A stretch of 64,000 nt of DNA, taken from Leptodactylus fallax (Eukaryota > Chordata > Amphibia > Anura > Leptodactylidae). Every line of letters starts with the position of its first letter. Within the stretch, counting starts at the first letter, position 1. The stretch lies in contig CAMRHE010000011.1 of assembly GCA_947044405.1 (NCBI GenBank), positions 3,712,501 through 3,776,500 on the forward strand, read 5' to 3'. The notes beneath the pieces are model-generated. The model was not told the DNA's origin. It was given only the letters and a program-made list of their open reading frames with translations, and searched no databases. Shown here in pieces: positions 9,221 through 21,108 of the stretch. The position numbers and the translations under genes are program-made.

Positions 9221-12200
9221 TGGCAGTCCCCTCTCCACTGACGCTGGCCACCATTAATGTGGCCAGCATTAAGTCTGATACGGCTAGGTTTGCAGCCTTT
9301 GATTTTCTTGGCCGGGTTGAAGCTGACATTTTGTTTTTGCAGGAGACCAGGCTCTGTACTCTATCAGAGATAAACAGAGCAAGGAGGGAGTGGCGCAGGG
9401 GGCCCTCCTACTGGTCTCTTGCGGCTGAGCCGTATAGTGGAGTGGCGGTGCTTTTTACCGCAGAGGTGAAATGCCAGCGACTGATCGAGCTCGAAATGGG
9501 AAGGTGCCTAGTCATAGACGTCTTCATGAAGGGGCAAAGCCTGCGCCTCATTAACATCTACGGTCCCCAGACAAAGTGGGACCGTAAAAGCCTCTTTATG
9601 AAGATTAAGCCTTTTCTTTTTACGGGCAAACAAGTCATCTTTGGTGGGGATTTTAATACCATAACTAGACCCCAAGACCGAGGAGGTACCAGAGATAGAC
9701 TGCCCTATGATGGCGCCGCGTTACATAGCATAGTGAGTGAAGCTCGCCTGGAGGATATCCACATCAGGCATTCCCCAGGTCACCGTGGGTTCACCTTTCA
9801 GAGAGGTAGTGTTAGGTCTAGGATAGATAGGTTTTTTTTGAAGGAGAATTCCGTCACCACCCCTGTGTCCGTGGTGGAGGTGGAGTTCTCTGATCACTGT
9901 CTAATTTTGTTTTCTTTGAATATTTCAGAGACCCTCCGGAGAGGAAGAGGTTTGTGGAGGCTGAATTCGTCACTCCTTGAGGAGGCAGCTGTAAGACAAG
10001 CCTTTGAGGAGTTTCTTCAGGATCAGGTACTATTACTGGGTCTTGAAGGTACTAGGTCAGAGTGGTGGGAGATATTCAAAAAAAGGGTGGCGGGATTTTT
10101 CCGCCGGCTCTCAAGCCTCAGGTCACTGGACATGTACCGCATGTACAGTGCACTGAGGAAGAGACTTGAACATCTGGTCTCGACCGGAGGTAGCCAGGAG
10201 GATATCTCCAGTGTGAAGGCTTTGCTTAAAAGGTGTCAGTATGATAGGCACGCATCTTTGGTTCTTGAGAGGGATTTCGGGAAATACCGCTCGCCCGACC
10301 CCTACAGGAACTGTAAGATGTCAGTGACTTGTAAGACAGTAACAGGCCTGATTGACAGTACAGGATCCCTGACAAGATCCAGGTCAGGGATCTTGGAGGT
10401 CGTCAGGTCCTTCTACTCGAACCTTTTGGCAAAGAAGGAACTGAATCGGGATCGGATTTCAGGTTTCTTGGCTGAAGCCATTCCTGAGTCAGCAGAAGAC
10501 CCTTCTCTTGGTGTTTTGATAGAACCTATAAGGGAAGAGGAAGTCGTCAGGGCTATTGAGGGTCTTGCCCTCAAGAAGTCACCTGGCCCAGATGGCTTAA
10601 CATCTGAGTTCTATCGGACCTTTAAAGGAGCTTTGGCTCCCCTCTTGACTGACGTGCTTAATGAGTGTCTATCCTCGGGCACTCTGCCGAAGTCAATGAG
10701 GAGGTCCGCCCTTATAGTTCTGTCAAAGGGTAAGGATCCGAGCCATATTGAGAACTGGCGGCCCATAGCACTTCTCAATACGGACCGAAAGATTCTGGCG
10801 AAGGTATTTTTCAACCGGCTGGTACAGTTTGCGCCCCGGCTCCTCTCGCCGGCTCAGCACTGCTCTGTTCCCGGTCGTAGCACCTTAAGTGCGGTCCTGA
10901 ATGTCAGGGAGGCTGTGGAGCAGAGTAGGGCAGGTCGGTGGAAGGGGTACTTGCTGTCCCTAGATCAGGCTAAGGCTTTTGACAGGGTGAATCATGAGTA
11001 TTTGTGGTCAACTCTCTCGAGGTATGGCCTGCCTGGGGGGTTCATTCAGTGGCTGCAGACCTTATACGCTGGGGCTGAGTCTTTCCCGCTTGTGAATGGT
11101 TGGGTTGGTCGTCCTTTTGAGGTGGGGTCGGGCGTCCGACAGGGATGTCCCTTGAGCCCGCTACTGTATGTGTTCGCCATTGATCCCCTGATTAGACGGA
11201 TTAATGGTGGGCCGGTGGCGGGAGTCAGGATGGACCTGGAGGGCACCGGCTCCCCTTTGAGGACAGTAGCCTACGCGGATGATGTCACCATTCTTGTCTC
11301 GTCACGGGAGGAGCTTGAATGGGTGATGTCTGAAGTGGACAGTTACTCGGAGGCTTCCGGATCAGCTGTAAACAGGAATAAATGTGGAAGCCTCTGGCTG
11401 GGAGGGGGAGAGCCTCGTTTTTCTCTCCCGGACACCCTCCCAGAACCCCAGGTGTCTGTAAAGATCTTAGGCATCCATTTTGGCCAGGGTGATTACCCAC
11501 TCCAAAATTGGGAAGGTAGGCTTAAGGATGTCGCCCAGAGAGTTGATTGCTGGAAGGGTTGGTCTTTGACCCTGAGAGAAAGGGTTCATCTTGCCAAAGC
11601 CTTCCTGCTCCCGTTGGTGATCTATCTAGGTAGCGTCTGTGCCTTGCCAGAGTCTTGTTGGAGTAGGATCTGTTGCCTGTTCTTCCAACTGTTATGGGGG
11701 AACAGGCTCAACCTAATCAGGAGGGAGGTTACATACCGCACAAGGAGGCTAGGGGGGTTAAATATGGTTAACCCCGTGGTGTTCTTAATGAACACCTTTC
11801 TTAAGATCAATTTACCAAACCTCTCCTCCGAGGGGGGCTCCTTCGTGGGTAGCCTCCTGCCAGGGGTGGTTTCGGCCCTTCTTCCAGAAATGGGAGTCAG
11901 GAGGGCAAGTGAAAGATCTTCGTGCACCCCATGGATATCTCCCGGCCTATGCTTCCCTGGTCCTGAAAGTGATTCGTCGGTGGGGTCTGGGGGCGTTGGA
12001 GATCAGGACTCAGTCAAGACGTTTTCTTGACGACAAGGTCCTGTTGACCCGCTTCCAGAAGCCTCTGGCGCTCAAAGATTGCCCAGGAGAAACCTTAGAG
12101 GGAGGGTTGCGTTTTCTTAACTCCAAAAGGTTTCCTCGGAAGTTTTGGGATCTGACCTGGCGCTGCCTCCTAGGTAAGTTATATGTGAGGGGGAACTTGA

Positions 12201-12616
12201 AGTACCGGAACTCCGACGAGCGAGGCTGCCCTCGGGAGGAGTGTGGCGACATGCTGGAAAGCATGGAGCACTTTCTGCTTCAGTGCCCCTTCAATATAAG
12301 GGTTTGCAAATTGGTGGGGACCTCCACCGGTTGGCTGCGGCTGGCTGGCCTTTCCTATGCCGAGTGGGCCTATGGGGCATTCAAACACCCGGAGGGCAGG
12401 GACTGCCAAACACTTTTTGTAGTTAGTGCAGTAGTCAGGTTTCACCTATGGTCAGCACGGTGTTTAGTATCGACGAGAGGCAAAATCCTCCCGGAGGTGA
12501 AGGTGGTTAAAAACATCATGGTGGACCTGGTGAGGGTGCGCTCTCGGGAGTATGAGGGGCTGGGTGCAGAGAAGTCTGGTACCCTCTGGAGGGGGTTCAC
12601 CTTTTCTGTTCCCTGA
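9220..12616 (+). pseudogene. LINE ORF2 (copy 2), APE endonuclease + reverse transcriptase, one frameshift
   Basis: Polyprotein that nicks target DNA and performs target-primed reverse transcription. Open from the overlapping ATG to 12030. Endonuclease: LQETRL, GGDFNT, SDHCLILF (about residues 1-235). RT: KKSPGPDGLTSEFY, NWRPIALLN, motif A with LDQAKAFDRVNH (about 10960-10995), GVRQGCPLSPLLY, and the catalytic AYADDVTILV (about 11269-11298). A +1 shift, probably at the G6 run 11832-11837, moves the rest to another frame. That frame is open from about 11855 to 12616, with a Cys/His cluster and the end WRGFTFSVP. All RT motifs are present, so one indel separates this copy from a complete ORF2. 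Confidence 0.85.
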
Positions 12617-13824
12617 GGGTTAGAATAAGGGATTCAAAGTAGGTGAGTTAGGTTAGGGCCAGATAGGGACAGGTAGGGCAAGGTTGGCACGAGGGGTGGG
12701 TTTTATTATTTTCTGATAGGGAGGGACAGGTAGGGACAGGGTAGGGACAGAATGATAGATAGGGACGTAGAGGTAGGGCGAGTAGACAGGGACAGGCCTC
12801 CTGTGCTCTCTTCCTGGTGGAGGGCTGGCGTGTCACTGCATAGTCATTTTTGTTTTGGAAAAACGGATAGAAGGGTAAGAGGCTTGAGGATAACCGACCC
12901 TAGGCCCATGGGAGGTTCATGGGAGGAAGGGTAATCTTAACAGGTTATGTAGGATGGTGGGTTATGTAGGATGGTGGGTTTTGTTGCTTGTCTGGTATTG
13001 ATTTGTCTGGTACTTGTTGTGTGTTGTTGTTGTCGTTTGTCATGTGTTGTGCCCGTTTTCCCATTTTCCATTTTTCCATATCCCATATTCATTTCCCATT
13101 CCATTTCCATTTTTTTTCCATATCCCATTTTCATTTTCCATATTCCATTTCATAATTCCATTTTAGTAGTTAAGGGGTTTTTTAGGGGGGTAGGTTGTTT
13201 GGGAGGGGGGTTTCTTTTTGGGGGTGGAGGGTTTGGTTTATAGGTTTTCGTGTGCCCGGCCTGGCTCTGGACTATGCGGACATGAGAGGACATGAGGCGG
13301 AGAGCCAGGTCGGGGTTTCAGGGGCTCGGTGGTGGGTGGTGCCAGCACCAGGACTATGCGGACATGGGAGGACATGGGGCGTGGTGCTGGCCGGGTGTGG
13401 TGAAGGGAAAAAAAAAATAAAAAAAAATAAAATGTCATAGTAAGTTTCAGTTGGGGTTTATTAGTGTTATATGTTTTCGTTATATGTTTCATTGTACATC
13501 GCTCATTTTGTTTTGTTTTTTTCTTTGTTTTTAGGATAGCTAGAGTTTTGACTGACGGGTGGCTGAAGAAGAATGAAAGGCGGAGTGAAAGGCAGAATGA
13601 AAGGCGGAGTGAAAGGCGGAATGAAAGACAGAATGGATGGGGGCTGGTTTGCGCATGTTTTTGGGTTTTTAATTTTGTCTTGACGTTTTCTTGTATTTGA
13701 TGTTATTTATGCTATGTTTTGGATTTATGTATTGTCTCTGTTTATGGTTTTTGTATGGTATTTTTCATATGTGACAGTGTTTGTGAACTTTTTCTACTTT
13801 TATAATAAAATAGTTCCAATTCCT
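12617..13824 (+). other. LINE 3' UTR (copy 2)
   Basis: Same order of blocks as in copy 1: G-tract region (about 12650-12790), CCATTTTCC pyrimidine repeats (about 13060-13165), the paired GCGGACATG motifs, A-rich runs, and a terminal AATAAA. The GAATGAAAGGCGGAGTGAAAGGC array (about 13570-13637) has about six 12-bp units, against three in copy 1, so it behaves as a variable minisatellite. Confidence 0.75.
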
Positions 13825-14195
13825 GGACATCCTCTTTAAAGGATTTATCCATCTTTCTAATATTGATGGCCTGTCCTTAGGATAGGCTTTCAATATTACA
13901 TCTGCGATGATACAACAGCCAGGACCTCTGCAGATCAGCTTTTCCAGGACAGTGTGGCTACAGGTAAAGGTAACAATTCTTGGAGCCATGCTGCTTACTT
14001 GCCATACAAGGTGTAGCAGTAGGTTTAGGTAGTGCAGTGGTGCACATGGTATAGTGGGTGAGCAGCATGGCTCCCGGCATGTTATTACCTTTAGCCGCCC
14101 TCTCTCGGTACCGCTGATCTGCAGGGGTCCTGATGGTGGGCCCCTAGAAACAACTCCACTGGTGGGCCCTAGACATCCCAGTCTGACACTGCTTG
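13825..14195 (-). mobile_element. T2/Kolobok-like non-autonomous repeat, inverted partial copy
   Basis: This segment is the reverse complement of most of 34745-35110. Shared blocks include TTTATCCATCTTTCTAATA, CTGCGATGATACAACAGCC and the GGGCCC..CCAGTGG end. A TTAA near 13836 lies between a GGACATCCTCT-type end and an AGGATTTATCC-type end, as expected for two TTAA-inserting MITEs that abut. The LINE ends 11 bp from this TTAA. Confidence 0.6.
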
Positions 14196-15436
14196 TAGTA
14201 GAGGTATAGCAGAAGCCCATAGGCCACATGGTGCAACCCACAGGTAGAGGAGGTACAGCAGCAGAATATATATGTCCACACAGATAGAAAGACAGAAAGA
14301 CATCTACATCTAAATGCATCTACATGACTCTAGCATGAGACAGAAACATAACTCTGACATAGAGAAAGCAGGACGACATTGGTCCAAGCAGTAGCTCATG
14401 AAAAGGACAACTTAACATTGCCAAGGTGTGGATAAAGAAGCAGAATTTTATGTATCCAGGCAGACAAGAATTGCCAGAAAGAAGCTCAGCAGGTGAATAC
14501 ACTAATCTTTAAAGTGACAGGAGCATAAACAAATTTAACCAGGCTGCTAGGTCTGCTGGGAAAGGTAGCATGCCAGCAAGTGTAGAGGGCCAGCATTATA
14601 CTCAGTTGCCATACAAATCCATATTGTGCCATACAAATTTGCGATATGGTATTCTTAGGCCGGGGTCACGCAGGACATATTTTCAATAGGTTAGCCTCCA
14701 CAGATTTGGCAGTAGCTAACACACTTTCAGGTACAGTAGCATTGTAACTAATGAGAATTCACCAAGTCTAATCCATATGCTCTAAAACAAACATGTTGTG
14801 CAAACTTTTCACGGTCCACCACGGTTATTCCAGGAGGAGTACCACAGCATAAACAACTTCATTCCAGCTATCTTTGTTTTGCTGATTTTTTATGACAGAA
14901 TTTGAGCAATATCTCTACTATTTGTGAACCCAGCCTAATCGTCCTATTGGCCACATTGTCCCTCATGTGCCTCCAATTTATGCAGAACCAAACACAGACT
15001 TTTCTCCTAAATTTAAGTGAAATATATTCAGAAAATATCTAGTATGCTGCAATGCACATATTTTTTCTTAAGTGCAGAACTTCTAGGAGAGGCTTCCATT
15101 TGAAATATTGTTGAGCTCAACTGTTACTAGTTAAAGTGCTAAATATAATAACCCAATTAAACCAATACTAGTCACTATCCCCCTATGCAGGATACCATAT
15201 GACCCACTGAAGGTATAGTATTATGAATTTATAGCAGTTGGATCGGCATATCGGGGAGAAAAGAACCCCTGACCTGGTTCTAAAACCTGGTACGCAAATC
15301 TGCAGCCTACAAGCTAGGGACAGCTTCGGTGTTGATACTTACTTCTTCACTCCCCCACTATCTTCCCCTGCAACTTGCACACTGCTGTCACATATGTGCG
15401 CCTGGAATAGGGAAAGAGTGCAGTACTGGGAGCAAT
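14196..15436. other. No gene seen
   Basis: AT-rich DNA with no ORF of interest and no family I can name with confidence. TTAGGCCGGGGTCACGC near 14656 resembles the end of a TTA-flanked Harbinger-type MITE, but no partner end was found. Confidence 0.4.
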
Positions 15437-15725
15437 GAGGTAAGTACTGAAGCCACTACTGGGGGCACATTAAAATGTGTGGGGCCACTCTGTGGGAGCA
15501 TGAAAATGTGTGGGGCCACTCTGGGGGGATATTAAATTGTGTGGGGCTACAGCGAAAGGATACATTAAACTGTGTGTGGCCACTGCTGGTGGGGGCATTA
15601 AACTACATGGGGCCATTGCTGTGGGGATATTAAATTATATGGGGCCACTGCTGGGGTAAAATTAAACTTTGTGGGGCCACTGGTAGGGGACATTAAACTG
15701 TATAGGGCCATTACTGGGGTTGTTT
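15437..15725. repeat. Degenerate minisatellite, about 30-37-bp unit
   Basis: Seven to eight diverged units of the type GGGGCCACTGCTGGGG followed by CATTAAACTGTGT. The unit shares the TGGGGCCACT core with fragments at 35520-35630. Unit length varies, so the array is old. Confidence 0.7.
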
Positions 15726-16025
15726 AACAATAAATTTGTATTTTATAGAAGTTGAAAGGACTTCAAATTGACTTCAATTTTTTTTCTATGTGCAAACCAT
15801 TTGCCCAGCCAAGTTTGAGAACCGTCATCTAAATGGTGACAACCCACACGACAGGAAATATTTACAATCATGATGTGTCTGCCAAAATGGGAAACTGCTA
15901 CATACTATGCCCTTCCACACCCTTTTACTACTGGTCTCCTCTCATAGACACAGTTCATGAACGTGCACGGTCAGTGATTCAAAAGTGTAATCATATTCTA
16001 GCATTAAAAAAATACAGAGTTTACA

Positions 16026-16026
<1 letters not shown>

Positions 16027-16063
<37 letters not shown>
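16027..16063. repeat. (TA)n microsatellite
   Basis: An uninterrupted TA dinucleotide run of about 18 units. Short IY-repeat ORFs over it are artefacts. Confidence 0.95.
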
Positions 16064-16066
<3 letters not shown>

Positions 16067-17203
16067 TGATAAAAGTATATATGTATGCATTTGTATGAAT
16101 CCTATTAAGTTATGCTTATTTCACTAAATGTTTTAGAGATGTTCAGTTCTTTGAAGAATTGCCGACTGAAATAGCAGCTGCTTTGGGTCTTTTTTTATCA
16201 AAGGTCAAGCTTTAAATATCCCATATATTTACTACTGTCTTCTCTATTTTTGTAAATGAATGATCTAAAACAATTCTGACAGCTATACATGATGAAGTAT
16301 GACATACAGTCTTACAATAGCAGTCATGCCTGTTAGGGATTATTAAAAATAAGCTATAAATGTATTTATAGGTTTTTGTAACCATTCAAAGTCCCTATTT
16401 TTGGACTTTGCATTTATATATTAACTTTCCTATTCTATATTCATGTTAGAATAGATTCCTATTATATGACACTTAATTTTTCACAGATAAGGAAAAAAGG
16501 AAACTATATTTGGTTCAAGGTCTGACATTACTATATCAGTACTGCAAAGTGGCAATGTACTAAGTTATTGAGGAGCGATTGTTATTTTGCATTTTGGTAC
16601 ATGCATTAATTCCGAGTTTTAATTAGTTAAGTTATTTTCACTAGTTTGTATGTTTGTAGTTTAAATTCATATGCAAAAATAAACTCCAAACTAAAATTGT
16701 GCATAATCTACATATATGTTTATAACACTGATTTCCAATTGAATATAAAACTTCACTTTTATTATAATCCCATAAAATTTATATATTAATTCAGGGCACA
16801 ATATAAAATCATACAAAACTGCCAAAACAGCAGTCTGCTGTAAACCGCCTAAAAAGTGGCAGTATATCCTAAGCCTAATTATGTTCTTAACAAGAAAAAC
16901 TTGCGATAGTATATGGATAGGCAGCATATCAGTGGATAGAGCTATAATCTCACCCTATATCTCTCCACTAGCTGAACTCCCTCATCCAAATATGCATGTC
17001 AGAACAAAAACTGAAATGGTTTCATAAAATAATTGAGCTAGTCACAAATTCCAGCAGGTGTATCCCCTTTAAACCAGAGGCTACTGGCCTAATGCCACAC
17101 CAACAGGGTTTGGAAGGTAAAAACATCCTGTTCACTAAAACTCAGAAGCCAATTCAGCAATGTTTTAAACATATAACTAATATTATTGCAACCTCAAAAG
17201 TAG
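16064..17203. other. AT-rich DNA, no gene seen
   Basis: No coding signal and no recognisable repeat except the right-hand part. From about 16990 that part may belong to a minus-strand Penelope-like terminal region (see the hammerhead-like motif at 17204-17242). Confidence 0.35.
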
Positions 17204-17242
17204 CCCTACGTACACGTTTCCTCACAAATGATTAATCAGGGG
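17204..17242 (-). ncRNA. Hammerhead-like motif of a Penelope-like terminus, degenerate
   Basis: On the minus strand: CCC, CTGATTA, A, TCA-TTTG-TGA, G, GAA, ACG-TGTA-CGT, A, GGG. This is the order of a type I hammerhead: stem I CCC/GGG, a 3-bp stem II, GAA, a 3-bp stem III, and a GUA cleavage site. The core reads CUGAUUA instead of CUGANGA, so activity is doubtful. Such motifs are known in Penelope-like terminal repeats. Confidence 0.35.
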
Positions 17243-18353
17243 CTGAGTTCCAAATTCATCAGAGCAGTTAAAACTGCTGTTAAATATAATAACAGAACGG
17301 TAATGTTAATCTGACCGCCAGCATGACCGCTCTAATGTCGGCGGTAATAGTTGCAGCACTCTTCCGCCCTTTAATAGGGCTATACTCCACCCAAATAACT
17401 GCTTAGGCCAATCACTTAAAGTCCCACCTACATGCTCTCCTTATCCCTTGAACAGCTGATAATTCAAAATAACTTCTATCAGAAACTCCACTGATAGACA
17501 GGCGATACCTACTATTCTCATCTCAAGGCTATACAAGCCAATCACATAACCAATTCCTTGCACACCCACTCAGTAAGCCAATGGCGTTTCCTCAGCTTTC
17601 CATGCCCACTCAGGCATGCTCACTCGGCGACAGGCTCCTGTTGACAAGTTTAGAATCCCCCCAAATACATGGGAGACACTCCCTAACTTTCAAAACAAAG
17701 CATGCTGTATACTAACTTAGCGCTGGATACATAAAACAAATACCTAACGGCTTATCATAATCTTAGCCATTGGAATATAAATAAACTGCGCTTAATAATA
17801 AATAGGAGACTAAAAGAGCATGCTAGTAGGGACTACACAGTCATTGCTTTTGGTGAGCATAGTACTTGATATTATAAAGAGACAGGGGGTAAACAAATAC
17901 CACCCTATGATATAGATTCATAGCTGGTAAATGTTAAACTTATGGCTAAAGACTATAGAATATGATATCAAAAAGAGTCTCCAAAATAAATTTATCAGCC
18001 AATCCAGAGATCTATCGAGGCAACTTCTTTTCTGTGAATATAGTTTGATATTGGGGACTTATATTGATAAGGTTCTGTGAATAATATGTTTATAACACGC
18101 AGCAGGTTGTGGAAACATTGTGTCATCAACAATGCAGCATCACTCCTAAGAGCTTATTTTCAAGTTGACAAAAACAGCGATATCTCATCAATGGAGGCAC
18201 AGATTCACAAGGTGAAAACACTGTTTGATTCAGGCAACCCTAACCTATCTATCTGTGGGGCAGGGTTGATGTGCTGGGTTCTGGTGACAAACTCCCTTTA
18301 AATTAATAATTTTACCATTTTACCATATAGATGGAGCATTTTAAGCCCCACCT
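17243..18353. other. No gene seen
   Basis: A slightly GC-richer block (about 17270-17660) with repeated AGCCAATCAC-type motifs may be repeat-derived. The remainder is AT-rich with no recognised content. Confidence 0.35.
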
Positions 18354-18357
18354 TTAA

Positions 18358-18837
18358 AGTGGTTGTCCAGGCAAAAATGGACAACCCTTTTAACATTTAA
18401 ATCAACTGGGGGCAGCGAAACAAATAAAAAAAATGCATACTCACCTTTCCACAGTGCTCTGATGTCCTCCCGCGTGTCCCGGTTCTTCTGCGGTGTCTCC
18501 TGGGTCTCTTCTGGCGTTCCGCTGAAGCCACTGAGCGGTGACTGCTGAGGCCAACCAGCGGCCTCAGCAGGCCTCAGAAAGAGGACCCGTGATGTCACAG
18601 GTAGAGATCATTGCAGGTTCTTCGCTGATTGGCCGCAGCAGTCACGTGACCGCCGAGGCCAATCTTCAGTGGCTTCAGCAGAACGCCGGAAGAGACACTG
18701 CTGGAGCAGAAGAACTGGGACACGCGGGAGGACACTGGAGCACAGTACAAAGAGTATGCATTTTTTTTTATTTGTTTCACTGCCCCCGGCTGATTTAAAC
18801 GTTAAAAGGGTTGTCCATTTTTGCCTGGACAACCCCT
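18358..18837. mobile_element. T2/Kolobok-like foldback MITE with TTAA target duplication
   Basis: 480-bp element between TTAA at 18354-18357 and TTAA at 18838-18841. Termini are AGTGGTTGTCC and GGACAACCCCT. The two halves are inverted copies over roughly 235 bp each, so nearly the whole element can fold on itself. The centre holds CACGTGAC and GTGATGTCAC. TTAA sites with AGGGG..CCCCT-type ends match the T2 family of Xenopus MITEs (Kolobok superfamily). Confidence 0.8.
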
Positions 18838-19004
18838 TTAAGTCTACTAGTCAACAGTTACCTGTTGACAAACAATCAATTACTTTAATTTCTGAAATAA
18901 TCAACTTTTAATTTGTGAGTCCAGCAGTAAAAAAATAAATCAGCCATGATCTTAGAGAAGCAATTGTTATTGCCCACCAATCTGGGAAGGTTATAAGTCT
19001 ATTT

Positions 19005-19625
19005 TCATTCTACAGTGAGAAGGATTATTCACAAATAGACAGCTTACAGTCTTCACAGAAGTGGATGCTCCAGCAAATTCACGCAAAGTCTGACTGTGTG
19101 AGACCACGAGCTACATCTAAGACTCTACAGGCCTCAGTTAGAAGGTTAAATGTTCACATTCATGACAGTACAATTATAAAAAAGACTGAATAAGTATGGT
19201 AGAGTTACCAGGAGAGAACTTCTTCTATCTAAAACTAACATGGCATCACAACTTAAGTTTGTGAAGATGCATCTGAACAAACCACAAAACATCTAGAAAA
19301 ATGTCCTATGGACAGACAAGATCAAAGTGGAGATATTTGACCATAATGCTCAGTACCATGCCTGGTGGCAATAGAGGAAGGGTTTTGATTTGGGCTTGCT
19401 TTGTATCCACAGATCTTGGACACCTTGCACTTCTCTGTATACCAAAGTATTTCAAGTCAAATGTGAGACCATCTAATAGCTAAAGCTTGGCTTAAACTGG
19501 GTCATTCAACAGGACAACCAACCAAATCTACAATAGAATGGCTAAAAAAGAAAATAATCAAGGTGCTGCAATGAGCCAGTCAAAGACATCAACCCAATTG
19601 AAAAGCTAGTGGAACCTTAAAGGCC
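19005..19625 (+). pseudogene. Tc1/mariner transposase fossil
   Basis: Broken transposase in several frames. Near 19302-19373 one frame reads NVLWTDKIKVEIFDHN then AQYHAWWQ, the Tc1 block around the first catalytic Asp. A GGGRVLIWACF-like block follows, then KDINPIEKL near 19585, the block holding the catalytic Glu. Many stops and indels are present and no termini are seen, so it is inactive and much older than the Tc1 copies at 29140 and 54983. Confidence 0.7.
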
Positions 19626-19724
19626 AGTTTCAGTAAATGTTATTTTTTTGTATAATTAAAAATTATACAATTTTCCAATATACTTTCTATATCTATTCCT
19701 CGTGTTTTTTTTTATTTTTTTTTA

Positions 19725-20036
19725 GATCTGTACTTGCTCATATCCTCCTTACCATTATATACACTGTCCTCCTTATCATTGTATACAGTGTTCTGCTTAT
19801 TATTATTTACAGCATCCTCCTTATCATTATATAGTATTATCTTTATCATTATATACAGCATCCTCCCTTATCATTATATAGTATTATCTTTATCATTATA
19901 TACAGCATCCTCCCTTATTATTACATGCAGCGTCCTATTATTATTATACACAGCATTATATTCTCCCTTGTCATTACTTGCAGCATTCTCCCTTATTTTT
20001 ATACACTGTGTCTGCCACTATTATTATATACAGTAA
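19725..20036. repeat. Degenerate minisatellite (TCCTTATCATTATATACAGCA unit)
   Basis: About ten diverged 25-35-bp units built from CCTTATCATTATA and TACAGCATCCTCC blocks. Open frames over it are repeat artefacts. Confidence 0.75.
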
Positions 20037-20796
20037 TGGATGCCACTTTTGGTGATCTGTATTTGTTTCTGTTTTCATTTTTAATATTCTGAATGGGGTA
20101 AAATGTGCTATTTGATTCAAATGTTGTAGGTTGGGGAGCATGTCCTATACATTTGGGCATAGAATAAGTAAAAAAAAATTAGAGTGCCGTACTTTGACAG
20201 CTTTTTTATTTTTACTCATGTTGGAATTTCCCTGATGTCCCTTTTGAAATGTTGGCAAATACAGTTAGGTTATATAGTACAACACCTACAAAAGACACGA
20301 TAAGGGTTGCATTGCATGTGCAAACCTTTATTAGAATAACAGATGATAAAACAATTCATAAAAAGGAGGATTAATACATCAGGTACCTCTGCACCCCCTA
20401 TAGATATGTATTTGCCACCAGGGAGTTGTATTTTTCCCTTTATAGTCCACAGTATGAAATGAGTATTACCATTCCATGTGCCCATGTTTGTTAGTTTCTG
20501 CCACTGCAGGCTCTATATACCTCAGAGAAGATGTGGCCACGTATAGCCACCATTTCATTGAATGTACTGTATGGAGCATGCAACAGCCAGGAATTGGCAA
20601 ATGGGAGGTAAGTGGACCCCTGTTGTCCTGATAAGTTCCTTTTCTCATCTATGGGATTCTCACCTACCAGGCATTTATACAATATGCCATGAATACTTAA
20701 AGTTGGAATACCCCTTTAACGACCACCAATACACCTTATAACTTAATTAAGGGTTTTTTCACTCATCTATTCAGAAACTAAAACTTTCAGCATAAC
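20037..20796. other. No gene; T2-type right end near 20700
   Basis: Mostly unassigned. At 20697-20719 TTAA-AGTTGGAATACCCCT-TTAA resembles the right end of a T2-type MITE, but the left end was not found. Confidence 0.4.
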
Positions 20797-20810
20797 CTTA
20801 ATCCCTTCCT

Positions 20811-20854
20811 TAAACATAAGGAAAAATATCCACACCAATATAAAATTCATAAAT
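20811..20854 (-). repeat. Left arm of 44-bp perfect inverted repeat
   Basis: The reverse complement of 25951-25994, with no mismatch. It directly follows the left 14-bp target-duplication candidate. It reads as an inverted fragment of the Penelope 3' region. Confidence 0.85.
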
Positions 20855-21108
20855 TAATTTGTGCGGCCTGTCTGCATTCTGTGTTGTCACTTATTCAGAG
20901 TAGGGACCGGCTCCAAGTTGTTCCTGTCATTAGGACAGTAAGACAAGTAGGTAGGGACAGGGTCTGGGTCAACTTTAGGGCTCACTGTCTCTGTATTCCC
21001 TTCCTCTCAGGTTTTTGCTGCAGCACTGGAGAATTTCTCAACTGGCAATTCCCTTACAGAATAGCAGGCCATAAAAAAACAAAAAAAAACTTTAACCCTT
21101 CTACTGGC

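Larger units (their letters stand above)
5206..13824 (+). mobile_element. Tx1-like LINE, copy 2 (8.6 kb, apparently full length)
   Basis: The second copy begins directly after the 3' terminus of copy 1 and ends at the same terminal sequence (..CCAATTCCT). Parts: short 5' leader, a 514-aa upstream ORF, ORF1 (three frames through indels), ORF2 with endonuclease and RT, and a 1.2-kb 3' UTR. The 3' flank from 13825 (GGACATCCTCTTTAAAGG) is the terminus of a T2-like TTAA repeat. No target duplication can be tested, because the left flank is copy 1 and copy 1's own left flank lies outside the window. Confidence 0.85.

Noticed and set aside
15833..16069. 78-aa ORF ending in IY repeats (also 59248-59543)
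   Set aside because: The C-terminus is the translation of a TA microsatellite; the rest shows no similarity or splice context.
16990..17235. 79-aa plus-strand ORF as a small gene
   Set aside because: It overlaps the minus-strand hammerhead-like terminus and shows no conserved protein features.
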